From: Elephas maximus indicus
Lineage: Eukaryota; Chordata; Mammalia; Proboscidea; Elephantidae
Direction of reading: 5' to 3'
Assembly: GCF_024166365.1 (NCBI RefSeq)
Contig: NC_064827.1
Coordinates: forward strand, 46,900,635 to 46,964,634
DNA length: 64,000 bases
The position numbers were made by a program, and so were the translations under genes. The notes below the pieces were generated by a model, which was not told where the DNA came from, made no database searches, and was given only the letters and a program-made list of their open reading frames with translations. Below, piece by piece: positions 52,556 through 63,672 of the stretch; within the stretch, counting starts at the first letter, position 1; the number at the start of each line of letters is the position of its first letter.

Positions 52556-52600
52556 ATTATGTATATTATATTTACATGTAATATAATTTAATTGAACATA

Positions 52601-52861
52601 CAGTCATGCATTGCTTAGCATCCACAATATACAGTCTGTGAAATAGGACATTATTTGATTTGGACGTTGTGTGAACACCATATTGCAGTATTACAAGAGA
52701 CACGAGATACATGTGTTGCGTGTGGGAAGCTGTTGTGTTTGCTACGTCCACTATCTCCCGTTCTCCAGTCAGGATTTCTGAATTCCATTATTACCTTCTG
52801 GAACCATGGATGTATAAGCAGTCAGACATTGCCCAAACCAATGTTATGTAATGCATGATTA
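52601..52861. mobile_element. Small inverted-repeat DNA element (mariner/Tigger-like?)
   Basis: Left end CAGTCATGCATTGCTTAGCA and right end ATGTTATGTAATGCATGATT are imperfect inverted repeats of about 20 bp, bounded by TA on both sides. The interior does not encode a transposase. Family assignment is a guess. Confidence 0.55.
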
Positions 52862-53139
52862 TAAGTATATTTAATATATGACTTATAATTCATGTAAGCG
52901 TAATTTATATATAAATATATACTTTATATTTATATATTAAATACATAATTAACTTAATATAAACTCAATAAATTAAATTTTAATGAATTTCAATTTAAAT
53001 AGCCACAGGTGGCTCATGCCTATCATGCTGGACAGCACAGCCCTAGAAAGCCAACCACCCTTGCACCGCCCGTTGGACAGTGCTCTCATGTGACATTGAA
53101 AGGCCTTATTTTTGTGTTTTGAATAAATGTTCTTAACTC

Positions 53140-53305
53140 TGACGTATGTTTATTTGCTTATTGCCCTTTGTTGCTACTAGAAAGCAAGCTTCATAATGGC
53201 AGGGACTTTGTTTTCTGCAGTATCTCCAGCACTTAAAAGCGTGCCAGGGACACAGCAGGTGCCCAGTAAATGATTGTGGAATGAACAAATAAACATAGGA
53301 GGTTA
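53140..53305 (+). mobile_element. L2 LINE 3' end
   Basis: GAAAGCAAGCTTCATAATGG, CAGGGACTTTGTTTTCTGCA and CAGTAAATGATTGTGGAATG. Confidence 0.8.
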
Positions 53306-53512
53306 CAGTCTTATCAGGAGCCCAAGTAACAAGGGACTCCCCAAGGTGAGTTCGGCTGATGAGCTTTAACAAGAACGATGCCCGATGTTTAATTTTTAAA
53401 TGGTTTCTGTGTTCTGCAAAGTAATTCCCTGCCCTTAACCTCAGAACTTCAGTGAAGTGTGTGGCTGTTGTTAATGATTCTTTGGGAAATGAAGGTCCAT
53501 GAGGTGGGGCGG

Positions 53513-53629
53513 GGTTTTCTTTTAGAAGCAGATTGCCAGGCCTCTCTTCTGAGGCACCACTGGGTGGGTTGGAACAGCCAGCTTCAGGTTAGAAATTGAA
53601 TAGTTAACCAGCTGTGCCACCCAGGGACT
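53513..53629 (-). mobile_element. AfroSINE fragment, minus strand, tail missing
   Basis: AAGCAGATTGCCAGGCCTCT to GCTGTGCCACCCAGGGACT; the RTE-like end is absent. Confidence 0.85.
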
Positions 53630-53999
53630 TGCACACTCCCATAGCTTCTCTCAAAGGGACCTGTGCTTTGGACTTGTCCCTTGGGTCCTCCTGACCTTTT
53701 CCCTACTATCAAAGGGAGCCACAATGAAATGGGAGGAGGAGAAGTGGTGGGATTTGAAGAGAGAGGATGCCTTTCTAGGCTTTCTGTTCTAGGGACTCAA
53801 GCCAGGGTCCTTGTCATGAGGTCCTCGTCTCTGGGCATGGGGCTGTCTGAAGTGAGGGGGCTTAGGCAGGGTGGAACGCACTGGTCTCAGTTATGCCTGT
53901 GACTGGGATGGGGTCCCAGGCTGCCATTTTGCTGCATATCTCCTGCCCCTGGGAATTCCCCGTTCCCTCTCCCTTTCCACCTAACAGGGAATTCACCAA
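53630..53999. other. Intergenic DNA
   Basis: Nothing recognised. Confidence 0.4.
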
Positions 54000-54210
54000 C
54001 ATCAGAGTTGGAAGGACCCTTAGAAACCATTCAAACCTGCCCCCCCAGCCCCCTCCCCCACCTCCCCGGTCCTACTTCATCTTACATCTGTAGAAAGAGA
54101 GCCCCAGAGAGAGGAAGGAGCTTGCACTCCTCCACGTTGCCAGTTGGCGCAGGGCTGGGCCTAGAGCCCGAGGCTTCTGACCCAGCCAGGGGGTTTCCAA
54201 AGCATCAGCC
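54000..54210 (-). repeat. MIR/MIR3-type repeat
   Basis: CATCAGAGTTGGAAGGACCC, GAGAGCCCCAGAGAGAGGAA and GAGCCCGAGGCTTCTGACCC. Confidence 0.65.
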
Positions 54211-55434
54211 TGTCTCCCGCTCATCATCTTATCCTGTCTCATCTTGTCTATTCTCATTAAGGGTGAAGGCTGAAGAGAGAGAGAACCAAGATGGGATCTT
54301 CAAATCAACTTTAGAACAGCTCTTGGCGTGTACAGTGTGTTTTCTGATAGAAACCCTTCCCTTCCCCTTCACTTGAGCCAGGACTGGCAACCACCCATCC
54401 CAGGCCTCCACGCCAGTCTCCCTTCTTTGCTGGCCAGGCTGTCTATGTGGGGTCTCTGGACAAAGCTCCGAGCAGGGGAGAAGTGAGTAATAATGAGCAC
54501 GACACTCCTTTGGGGTGAGAAACCTCACCAAGCATGTGCTTTTGGCACCAAGGCAGACGGACAGTCAGCCCCCTGTTAGAATGGTTGCTTCGGGATTTCA
54601 TGGAGTTCTCTAAAGGGAAGGTGGAGGGAGGGAAGCAACTAAGACTGGAGCCAGTGAAGAAGGAGAAAAGGCAATGACTAAGGCCTCTTGTTACCCCAGG
54701 TAGATAGAGAGTATATTTAGGGCCCCTTTCTACAGGAAGTCCTCCGGGATTGATTGCAGGATTCCTTGCAGCAAAGGCAAGTGCATTTTGTTCACTGAGT
54801 TGTTTATGTTCACAACTCTTGATTGTGACAGAAACCCAATTCAAACAGTCTTAGGCTGGTTGGGAGCGAGAGGTTATTAGAAAACACTGGGTTTTCCCAT
54901 GTCACTAAATTATGGGAAGGCTTTTCTCATATCAACAAATCATGTCCCTGTGGACCTCAGGGACACTGGAACAGGAATGCAAATGCAACCAAGATCCTCT
55001 TCCCATCCCTCATCTCTGCTTATCTGTGTGTCAGTGTCATCGTTCAATGGCTTCTTCCATGTTGGGGGACACAGTGTTAACCCCTCTTGAGTTCAGTGAT
55101 TTGCCCCAAGAGACAGATTGCTCCCTTCCCACAGGTCCAGCTGGGGGAAGTCCTTAGAAGGATTCAAACTGGCCTGGATGGTTAGCTTGGTGCTTACCCA
55201 TGGCCTGAACCATGGTGTGTTGGGAACTGTCTCCAGAGAACAGAAAATCACAGTGAGCCAGGGAGCCTGCTTCAAGAGGAGCCTACTCCCGATTTATTTA
55301 TTTAGAATGCTTATGAATGTCTCCTGTGTGCCACACCCAGTCTGGGGCAGAGCTGTGAGGCAGCCCCAGTCCTTAGGGAGATCAGTTTAACAGGCCAGCA
55401 AAGCACAAGGCAGGAGGTTCTCAGGGCCTTAAAC
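54211..55434. other. Intergenic DNA, nothing recognised
   Basis: No named repeat and no exon signal. Several frames of 60-133 codons lack domains. Confidence 0.45.
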
Positions 55435-55630
55435 AGAGACAGATACAGGGCTCTGGGGAGAAGATCATTTTAGAATCACCTAGAGAGAGCAGTGTGCAAA
55501 GGCTTGGAGGGAGCTGTGAGCCTCTAGTGCATTGCTGGCGGGGGTAATGGGTGGTGAGGCTTATGAACAAGGCTGTGGAGCTTCAGTTTTGTCCTGGGGA
55601 CCACAGAAGGCTTTTAAGCAGGGGAGCGAC
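55435..55630. repeat. Ancient repeat fragment (same family as 3860-4375)
   Basis: AGCAGTGTGCAAAGGCTTGG and CAGAAGGCTTTTAAGCAGGG. Confidence 0.5.
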
Positions 55631-56400
55631 AGGGTCAGTCTTGTCCAGTTCTGTCCTATAAGGCCCAGTGCTGGGTCTGGCACAGAGTTGTTGGCTGGCT
55701 GTTTTTAGGAACTCCCTTTCAATGGTGTGTGAGCTGAGCTGGAAGGCAGGGAGTGGATGGGGTGCAGCCACAGGCTGGTACTGGCTTGGGCTCAGCACTC
55801 CAATGTACAATGAAGGAAAAGCCATTACTAGCATCACTGAGCTCCTTTGTTCCGTGCGGCTATTTCTCTGTGAGAGCCAGGAGAGAGACAGCCGAGACTA
55901 CAAGAAAGGGAAAAGTGTTTGCTCCATGAAATGTAATTAGTTCATCAGCTGCAGAAGCTGCTTCTGGTCTAACTTGAACGTTAACTTAGCTTTCTTCCCT
56001 GGCCTTGTCCTTAGAAAGCTTCCAGTCCTCTGCAGCAGGCTGCTCCTGCCATTGGCAGCCGAGGCAGGCAGGCTATGTCCTGCCCTTTGGTGCCTGGGGT
56101 AGTTCGAAGCTTTGGTCAGCCTCTGTGGTGAGGAGGAAGCTCCTGGTAGGACAGCTGGTGACGGGAGAGTCCTGGGGGCATGGTGCCAGGCACAGGAGTC
56201 ACGTGTTTGTTAGGCTCTCATGCACCCCTGGCAGCATGCTGGGCACTGGGGAAGAGGGCAGAAATGGGTTAGACACACGGCCCCCCTTCACAGGGACACT
56301 GGGTATCTGGTCTTCACTCACCGGGGTCAGGAGAAACATGCGGTATCTTCCTGGTGCATCAGTTGATATCAAAGATTTTGGGAGAAAAAATATTCTGTAT
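55631..56400. other. Intergenic DNA
   Basis: No clear repeat. The 199-codon frame 56005-56604 runs into the lineage repeat and shows no domain. Confidence 0.4.
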
Positions 56401-56689
56401 CTTTTTTTTAACTATTTAATTAATTTTTTGTTGTTGTTGTTGAGAGCATACATAGCTAAACATACACCAATTCAGCAGTTTCTACATGTAGAATTCAGTG
56501 ACATTGATTACATTCTTCAAGTTGTGCAACCATTCTCACCCTCCTTTCCTGAGTTGTTCCTCATCATTAACATAAACTCACTGCTCCCTAAGGTTCCTAT
56601 CTAATTTTTCTAGTTGCTGTTCTCAATTTGATCCCATATACATAGATCTAAAACAGCATAATGCTCAAGGCAGACATACTTTACTAATA

Positions 56690-56815
56690 TGTGTGCTTAT
56701 ATATGGATAAGCATGTATGAATATACAGGTGCATATGTATAGGTGTTTCTGTAGGCAAATGTATATATATGTATGTGTGTGTTACATATATATTCATATA
56801 TAAAATAAAGCACAT
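56690..56815. repeat. AT-rich TATATG/ATGTATG patch
   Basis: Runs such as AATGTATATATATGTATGTG within the lineage repeat. Confidence 0.7.
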
Positions 56816-57577
56816 AAGGGACACAGTTATAGATACTTCCTAGAGATAACCAAATACATTCAGGGATTGGTTTACTGGGTTTCAGGGCCTAGGACCATAG
56901 TCTTGTGGGGCAACTTGGTCAATTGGCATAACACAGCTCATAAAGGTAATGTTCTACATCCTAGGTTGGTGAGTAGCACCTGGGGTCTTACAAGCTTGTG
57001 AGTGGCCTTCTAAGATACAACTACTGGTCTCTACACATCTACAAAAGAGAAAGAAACCAAAGACTCAAAGAAGAAGCTAGTCTATAAGACTAATAGTCTA
57101 TGCGAACCACCACAACGTTACCTACTTTGAGACAAGAACTAGATGGTGCCTGGCTACCACTACCAACCATTTGGACCAGGGACACAGTAGATGGCCCAGG
57201 ATAGAATGGGAGAAAAATATAGAACAAAACTCAAATTCCAAAAAATGTCATACTTACTGGATCAGTAGAGACTAGAGGAACCCCCGAGACTGTCTCCTTG
57301 GGATACCCTTTAAACTTGGAGCTCAGAACAATTCCAGTGGTCACCTATCAGCCAAAAGAGAGAGTGGCTCGTAAAATAAATAATATCAATGTGAGTACTG
57401 TGCTCTTCTAAACAATCGTCTAAATGAGACCCAACGGTCAACATTTACCCTAGACCGAAGATGAAAAGGTAAGGGGGAACAAGGAAGCCAGATTAATGGA
57501 AACAGAACAACCAAAATGGAAATAATGAAAATGCTGACACATTGTGTGAAGTGTAACCGACATCACTGAATAATATG

Positions 57578-57740
57578 TATAAAAAACCAAAAAACCAAGC
57601 CCGTTGCCATCAAGTGTATTCCAACTCATAGCAACCCTACAGGACAGAGTAGAACTGGCCCATAGAGTTTCCAAGTGGATTTGAACTGCCGACCTTTTGG
57701 TTAGCAGCCATATCATTTAACCTCTGTGCCACCAGGGTTT
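57578..57740 (-). mobile_element. AfroSINE, minus strand
   Basis: CCAAGCCCGTTGCCATCAAG to TGTGCCACCAGGGTTT, with the GGAGCGCCTGG segment deleted. CTGAATAATATG / CTGAAGAATATG at 57566-57577 and 57741-57752. Confidence 0.92.
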
Positions 57741-58088
57741 CTGAAGAATATGGATGGAAACTGTTAAGTGAGAACCTAAGATACTCTGTAAATTTTCTCC
57801 AAAAATACTATAAATTATTTTTTAAAATTATGATACCAAAAAATTTGTAAAAATCAGATGGGTGTATTATGGAGTAGAATGCAAAGAAAAAAATCTTACT
57901 TCTGATGGCTGCCTTGAACCCCATCCTCAGTGCCCAGGGGTCTGTGCTCTTGACCCTTAGTCCTTAGGGACTTAAGGAGCTAAAGAGAGCATCCAAGCTT
58001 GGATTTAGCACACAGCAGGCCTGCAGAAATAACTTCCCTTCCTCCTTCTCTTCCTTCCATCTTTTTTTTTTTTTTTAATGTAGCCATT

Positions 58089-58141
58089 AAAAACAAAACA
58101 AAAACCAAGCCTGTTGCCATCAGGTTGATTCTGACTCATTA
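58089..58141 (-). mobile_element. Short AfroSINE 3'-end fragment
   Basis: AAAACCAAGCCTGTTGCCAT and CAGGTTGATTCTGACTCATT only. CATTAAAAA / CATTAGAAA flanks suggest a very short insertion like the one at 52515. Confidence 0.7.
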
Positions 58142-58374
58142 GAAAGCCTTTATTGCAAACCAAGATGTCGTGAATCTGAGTCCCCTCTCCCACCATCGCT
58201 GATTTCGTTTATTCTGGAGGTACTTTCAGAAAGCTAAGTCTGAACTATTGCTCAGCTGAACCCTAGAGAGTGACAAAGACAAATTAGTGGGATCCTTGTA
58301 TGCCAACATAAAGTATGGACCCTGTCACCACCAATATGTTTAGTCCAGTAAGGATTTTTGTTGTTTTGTTTTAG

Positions 58375-58615
58375 AACATTAAAAAAAATTATTGTGGTAA
58401 AATATATATAATGTAAAATTTGCCATTTTAACTATTTTTAAGTGTGCAATTCAGTAACATTAATTACTTTAACAGTGTTGTGCAACCATCACAACTATTT
58501 CCAAAACTTTTTCCATCCCCCCCAAACAGAAACTCAGTACCCTTTAAGCAATAACTCCCAGTCCCCATCTCCCCCCAGCCTCTGGTAACCACTAATCTAC
58601 TTTTGTCTATTCTAG
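58375..58615 (-). mobile_element. L1M 3'-UTR fragment
   Basis: GTGGTAAAATATATATAATG, AGTGTGCAATTCAGTAACAT, TGTTGTGCAACCATCACAAC and CCTCTGGTAACCACTAATCT are antisense L1M landmarks. Confidence 0.88.
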
Positions 58616-58734
58616 ACGGTTCATCCCTTTCCCCCATCTTGCTCTCACAGTCTAGACGGCAGGGTGTGCCCCAGACGACTCTGATAGGCAGCAGGATAAA
58701 ACACCTTTCACCAGGAGTTAGAGCATTAAGTTGG

Positions 58735-58905
58735 GAAGATGGGCAATCCCTCCCATCTGGGACATCCTCAGGTAGACAGCTTCATGGAGGGGCTGATATT
58801 AAGCTGGGCAGAGAAGGTGGAGAAGCACTTTGCAGGTGGGAGAAAATGGCAGCAGCAAAGGAGTCTACACCTGAGCAAAGGCCTGGAGGCAGGAAAGTTT
58901 GTTTG
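58735..58905. repeat. Ancient repeat fragment (same family as 3860-4375)
   Basis: CATGGAGGGGCTGATATTAA and CCTGAGCAAAGGCCTGGAGG. Confidence 0.5.
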
Positions 58906-59955
58906 AATTAGCCATCACTGAGGAGAAGGAAGAGGGTTTTTCTCCTTTCAGTGACATAAGCAGGCCTGAGGGATTCCAGTGGGCTCAGGCCTAACCCTAC
59001 CCTCCTTGCCCCGTGCCAGTCAAGGTGCTCCTTTAGGCCAAGGGAGCTGGCATTTTCTGGCTCCTTCTCTAGACCTCTGCCTCTGGTGTGGCACTTTTCT
59101 CTGCCGACCACCCACTCTTTCTTGAAACTCTCTCTTCCTGGGGCTCCTAACACATGGATCCCTAGGTTTTTTTTTTCTCATCTCAGGCTGCCCCTTCTTG
59201 TCATCTTTGATTCTTCATCCAGCTCCTGAAGTGTCTCTAAGGGAGAGGCCTTGGCAGCTTTCTGCACATGATGCAAACCTGCCATCAGGATCCCAGGGAA
59301 GGGGCTGTCACTGGTTGAGGGAGTGACCTGCCCTGTGAATTTAGCCTTTATTGTTGATGCCCCTAGAGGAGCCCCACTCTGCCCTCTCATTTCTCTTGCT
59401 CCAGATAAAACAGCAACTGCTCCTTTCTGGCCGAGCTCAATCAATCTGAGTTTCTAGAGGCACCCAGGCATCTGGTTAAGGAAACAGAGCCTTGGACAAA
59501 GGGATGAGGGCCCTACCTACATCTGGTCTCATGGTGGAGACAGAGATGAGTCCCCTGGCTCCTGCACTCAAAGAGGGGAGCCAGGTTGGGGAGGCGTTAC
59601 AGTCACCGTGACAGACAGTGTCAGAGAGACAAGCCCTGTTGCTATGAAGCTCAGAGGAGGAAGCCATCAATCCAGCCTCAACGAGGAGATTTGAGTAGAT
59701 TTGACATTTTCACTGGGGAGATAAGCTGTGTAAACCCACACACGGAAACAAAAACCAAAGCCAGTGTGTTCTCAGAGGCACCAGAGATAAAAACAAATGC
59801 TTTAGGTATGGGAGGAAAAAGGCATTCTCCCCTCTAGGGGACCAAAACCTCCTGGAGGAAGTTGAGTTTGATCCAAACCTCGGCAGGCTGGAAGCAGAGA
59901 TGGGGTGGCAGTAGAATGAGTCCAGAAAGCGAGCAGAGTCCCTGGGGGCAGGAAA
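58906..59955. other. Intergenic DNA
   Basis: No repeat or exon recognised over about 1 kb. Confidence 0.45.
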
Positions 59956-59963
59956 GTATGTTT

Positions 59964-61496
59964 GTTGTTGTCGTTAGGTGCCGTGGAGTCAGTTCCAACT
60001 CATAACGACCCCATATACAACAGAAAGAAACACTGCCTGGTCCTGTGCCATCCTCACAATCGTCGTTATGCTTGAACCCATTCTTGCCGCCACTGTATCA
60101 ATCCATCTCTGTTGAGGGTCTTCCTTTTTTTCGCTGACCCTCTACTTTACCAAGCGTGATGTCTGTCTCCAGAAACTGATTCCCCCTGATAAAGTGTCCA
60201 AAGTATGTGAGATGCAGTCTCGCCATCCTTGTCTCCAAGGAGCACCGTGGCTGTACTTCTTCTAAGACAGACCTATTCGTTCTTTTGGCAGTCCATGGTA
60301 TATTCAATATTCTTTGCCAGCACCACAATTCAAAGGAGTCAATTGTTTTTCAGTCTTCTTTATTCATCATCCAGCTTTCACATGCATATGAGGCAATTGA
60401 AAACACCATGGCTTGGGTCAGGCACACCTTAGTCTTCAAGGTGACATTTTTGCTTTTGAATACTTTAAAGAGGCCTTTTATAGCAGATTTGCCCAGTGCA
60501 GTGCGTCATTTGATTTTTTGACTGTTGCTACCATGGGTGATGATTGTGGATGCAAGTAAAAAGAAATCCTTGACAGCTTCAATCTTTTCTCCATTTATCA
60601 TGATGTTGCTTATCGGTTGTGAGGATTTTTGTCTTTTTTTGTCAACGTGCAATCCATTCTGAAGGCTGTAGTCTTTGACCATCATCAGTAAGTGCTTCAA
60701 GTCCTCTTCATTTTCAGCAAGCAAGGTTGTGTCATCTGTATATTGCAGGTTGTTTATGAGTCTTTCTCCACCCCTGATGCCCGTTAGTCCAGCTTCTCAG
60801 ATTATCTGCTCAGCATACAGATTGAATAAGTATGGTGAAAGTATACAGCCCTGATGTACACCTTTCCTGACTTTAAACCATGCAGTATCCCCTTGTTCTG
60901 TTTGAAACACTGCCTCTTGTTCTATGTAAAAGTTCCTCATGAGCACAATTAAAGGTTCTGAATTTCCATTCTTTGAAATGTTATCCATGATTTGTTATGA
61001 TCCACATAGTCGAATGCCTTTGCATAGTCAATAAAACACAGGTAGACATCCTTCTGGTATTCTCTGCTTTCAGCCAGGATCCATCTGACATCAGCAATGA
61101 TATCCCTGGTTCCAGGTCCTCTTCTGAATCCACCGTGAATTTCTGGGAGTTCCCTGTTGATGTACTGCTGCAGCCGCTTTTGAATGATCTTCAGCAAAAT
61201 TTTACTTGTGTGTGATGATTGTTCAATAATTTCCACATTCTCTTGGATCACCTTTCTTTGGAATAGGCATAAATATGGATGTCTTCCAGTCAGTTGGCCA
61301 GGTAGCTGTCTTCCAAATTTCTTGGCACAGATGAGTGAGTACTTCCAGTGCTGCATTCATTTGTTGAAATATCTCAATTGGTATTCCGTCAATTCCTGGA
61401 GCCTTGTTTTTTGGCCAATGCCTTCGGTACAGCTTGGACCTCTTCCTTCAGTACCATCAGTTCCTGATCATATGCTACCTCCTGAAATGGGTGAAT
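59964..61496 (-). mobile_element. RTE LINE, 5'-truncated, reverse transcriptase half
   Basis: Minus-strand frames 61356-60949 (QLPGQLTGRHPYLCLFQRKV; RGPGTRDIIADVRWILAESR; CFIDYAKAFDYVDH), 60988-60797 (WFKVRKGVHQGCILSPYLFN) and 60724-60506 (ANEEDLKHLL-like region) give the RT order. The YADD codons read YTDD (from TGTATATTGCAGG region) or are lost. GTATGTTT at 59956-59963 and 61497-61504 is the duplication. Frameshifts make it inactive. Confidence 0.93.
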
Positions 61497-61504
61497 GTAT
61501 GTTT

Positions 61505-62145
61505 TAAAAAAAAAAAATAATGGCAAATGATCTAGGGTGGCTGGAGCCTTTTGGTGATGGGGACTCAGAGAAGGTTCTTAAGTGGGGCGATGGGATCGGA
61601 GGTGTGCAGTGATTGGCAAGGTTCTCCTAATAGCAGCATTGTACCTGCCATTAGCTGAAAGTATTTGGCTTGGGAAAAGTGAAATCCAACCTGCATGGAC
61701 ACCGTAGCAATGATTTCTGGGCAAGCAAAATGGGAGATAGTCTAACTTTTTGGAAACCAGTTGCTTGAGGCATTGATGAGCAGCTGTTTAGTGGATCCTC
61801 AATCTTTCTAAAGATGCCATCTTAACCTAGTTTCCTGGGACTTGTACCACTGAATATCTAATGCTTTTAAAATTGAATTGGAAAACCTCAAACAGGGTAG
61901 AAAGAACTGTTACTTCAAGCTTCCTATTGGCCCAGTTTCTATTGCCTGTGTGTCTGGCAGCTGGAAAGGCAGTCTCTGAGAAGAGACATTGATGGAGGAG
62001 CAGGTCTGCTGGGAGAGCAGAAGATGAGGGCTTGGTTCTGGGTGTTGGGTTTGAGGTGCCTGGTGGCTTGGTAAGTGGAGATATCCAGCAGGCAGTTGTG
62101 GCTATGAATTTGAAGCTTTGGATATAGATTTGGGAGCATATTAGC
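61505..62145. other. Mostly repeat-free intergenic DNA
   Basis: 61540-61830 has no recognised repeat. An A tract lies at 61505-61520. The frame 62186-61827 has no domain. Confidence 0.4.
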
Positions 62146-62149
62146 CAGG

Positions 62150-62425
62150 GCTCTTCTAGTTGTAAATGACAGAATTCCGACATCAAATGGCTTAAGCCAA
62201 AGAAATTTAGTGGCTCATGTAAGTGAGAAGCCCAGGGGCTAGATGGTCAGGACTTTAGGCATGGCAGGATCTAGGGGTTCAATGATGTTGTCAGAGCTCT
62301 GTCTGTCTGATTGTCTCTCCACATCTCATTTCTGTTGGTCTCTGCTTGGTTTCCTTTTGCATGTATGCTTTCTCCATGAGACAAGTTTCGAATCTCCAGT
62401 GGAAAGAGGGAGTAGTGGCCAGAGA
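62150..62425. repeat. Old interspersed repeat
   Basis: AGCCAGGGCTCTTCTAGTTG, AAATGGCTTAAGCCAAAGAA, TGGCATGGCAGGATCTAGGGG-like sequence and CTCTGTCTGTCTGATTGTCT follow an old mammalian repeat; its later half resembles 40604-41000. Confidence 0.5.
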
Positions 62426-62426
62426 A

Positions 62427-62600
62427 ACAAACACACAAACAAAAAAGCCAAATCCATTGCCATCGAGTTAATTCTGACTCATGACCCCATAGGACAGAAT
62501 AAAACTGCCCCATAAGGTTCCCAAGGAGTGGCTGGTAGATTTGAACTGCCAACCTTTTGCTTAGCAGCTGGGCTCTTAACCACTGTGCCACCAGGGCTTC
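62427..62600 (-). mobile_element. AfroSINE, minus strand
   Basis: AAGCCAAATCCATTGCCATC to CTGTGCCACCAGGGCTTC. AGTGGCCAGAGA / AGTAGCCAGAGA at 62414-62425 and 62601-62612. Confidence 0.92.
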
Positions 62601-62919
62601 AGTAGCCAGAGAGGTTGTTGTTTTTTTGTTTTTGTCTTAATAAGGAGACACCTGATCTTGTGTTAATGCTTAAAGGAAAGGTTTTGGCTCAGGGAGGGGA
62701 CTCTGAAGGAGATGGGCAGGGAGTTAAGAACAGAGGCAGCAGCATTACCTTTGGTTCCAAAAGACCGTTCTTTCTGCATGCAGCCACACGACACGCAGAG
62801 TATACATTCCATTTTGGTCACTTAATATTATAGCATATGCATTTGTCATTTGCTGTACAGTATTCATACTTACCTTCTAAAAACTTATATAAAATTTTAA
62901 GTTATAAAAGCAATGCATA

Positions 62920-63080
62920 CACCAAACCAGTTACCGTCAAGTCGGTTCCCACTCATAGTGACCTTATAGGACAGAGTAGAACTGCCCCATAGGGTTTCCA
63001 AGGAGTGCGTAGTGGATTTAAACTGCTAGCCTTTTGGTTAGTAGCCATAGCTCTTAACCGCTATGCCACCAGGGTTTCTG
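62920..63080 (-). mobile_element. AfroSINE inside the L1
   Basis: ACACCAAACCAGTTACCGTC to GCTATGCCACCAGGGTTTCT; AATGCATA at 62912-62919 and 63083-63090. Confidence 0.92.
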
Positions 63081-63562
63081 TTAATGCATATACAGTACAA
63101 ACGACAAAAAATGCAAACAGTTCAGAAAGGAGTAAGATGAAAAATAAAAGCCTACTTCCTAGAAGTTATGGCTTTTTATAGTTTTCTTCGGAATTCTTCC
63201 AAAAACTTTCAATGCATAGATAAGTGTATACATGCACATGTTTTTAAATTGACAAGTGGGATCTCACTGTGCATACTTTCCTGCATTTTGCTTTTTTCAC
63301 TCAATGCTGTATCTTGAAAACACTTCCTTATTAGTATATATAGAGATAGCTCATTCCTCTTCAAGAGCAAGGTGGTGTTCTATTGTGGCGTTAGATCAGG
63401 GCTTGGTTAACCACTGCTCTACTGAGTGGGTTTTCTGTTGTTTCCAATCTATTGCCATTAAAAATAATACTTCACCATACCTTTTAGTCCATTCATCTTT
63501 GCATACAGGTGGAACTATTTATATAGGACCCTAGAAATGGAACTAGTGGAGAATACATATTT

Positions 63563-63672
63563 GCTGTTGTTAGGTGCCGTCCAGTTGATTCTGACTCATG
63601 GTGACCCCATGTGTTACAGAGTAGAACTGCTCCATAGGGTTTTCTTGGCTGTAATCCTTACAGAAGTGTAAC
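63563..63672 (-). mobile_element. AfroSINE/RTE 3' fragment inside the L1, head missing
   Basis: GCTGTTGTTAGGTGCCGTCC, TTCTGACTCATGGTGACCCC and GGTTTTCTTGGCTGTAATCC; the tRNA-like head is absent, as in ordinary 5' truncation. Confidence 0.88.

Larger units (their letters stand above)
52318..53040. mobile_element. MER3-like hAT DNA transposon carrying two inserts
   Basis: Termini CAGTGCTGTTCAATAATAGG and CATGCTGGACAGCACAG are inverted repeats. CCCTAGAA at 52310-52317 and 53041-53048 is an exact 8-bp duplication, the hAT hallmark. GCCACTAGCCACACGTGACT and TTAAATAGCCACAGGTGGCT are the paired internal blocks. The 723-bp length is enlarged by the SINE piece at 52515 and the element at 52601. Confidence 0.85.
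56405..57850 (+). mobile_element. Lineage-specific interspersed repeat, long copy
   Basis: The 5' part (AGCAGTTTCTACATGTAGAA; GTGCAACCATTCTCACCCTC) matches 22984-23415 and resembles an antisense L1 3' UTR. Further on come TCTACACATCTACAAAAGAG, ATGGCCCAGGATAGAATGGG, CCAAAATGGAAATAATGAAA and GAATAATATG, ending A-rich near 57850. Split by the SINE at 57578-57740. No coding capacity seen. Class not settled. Confidence 0.6.

Noticed and set aside
56005..56604. 199-codon plus-strand frame
   Set aside because: Its second half is inside the lineage-specific repeat and it has no domain.
59964..61496. A reverse-transcriptase-based defence or retron-like system
   Set aside because: The RT sequence is of RTE LINE type, truncated and broken, with a target duplication and matching copies elsewhere in the window.
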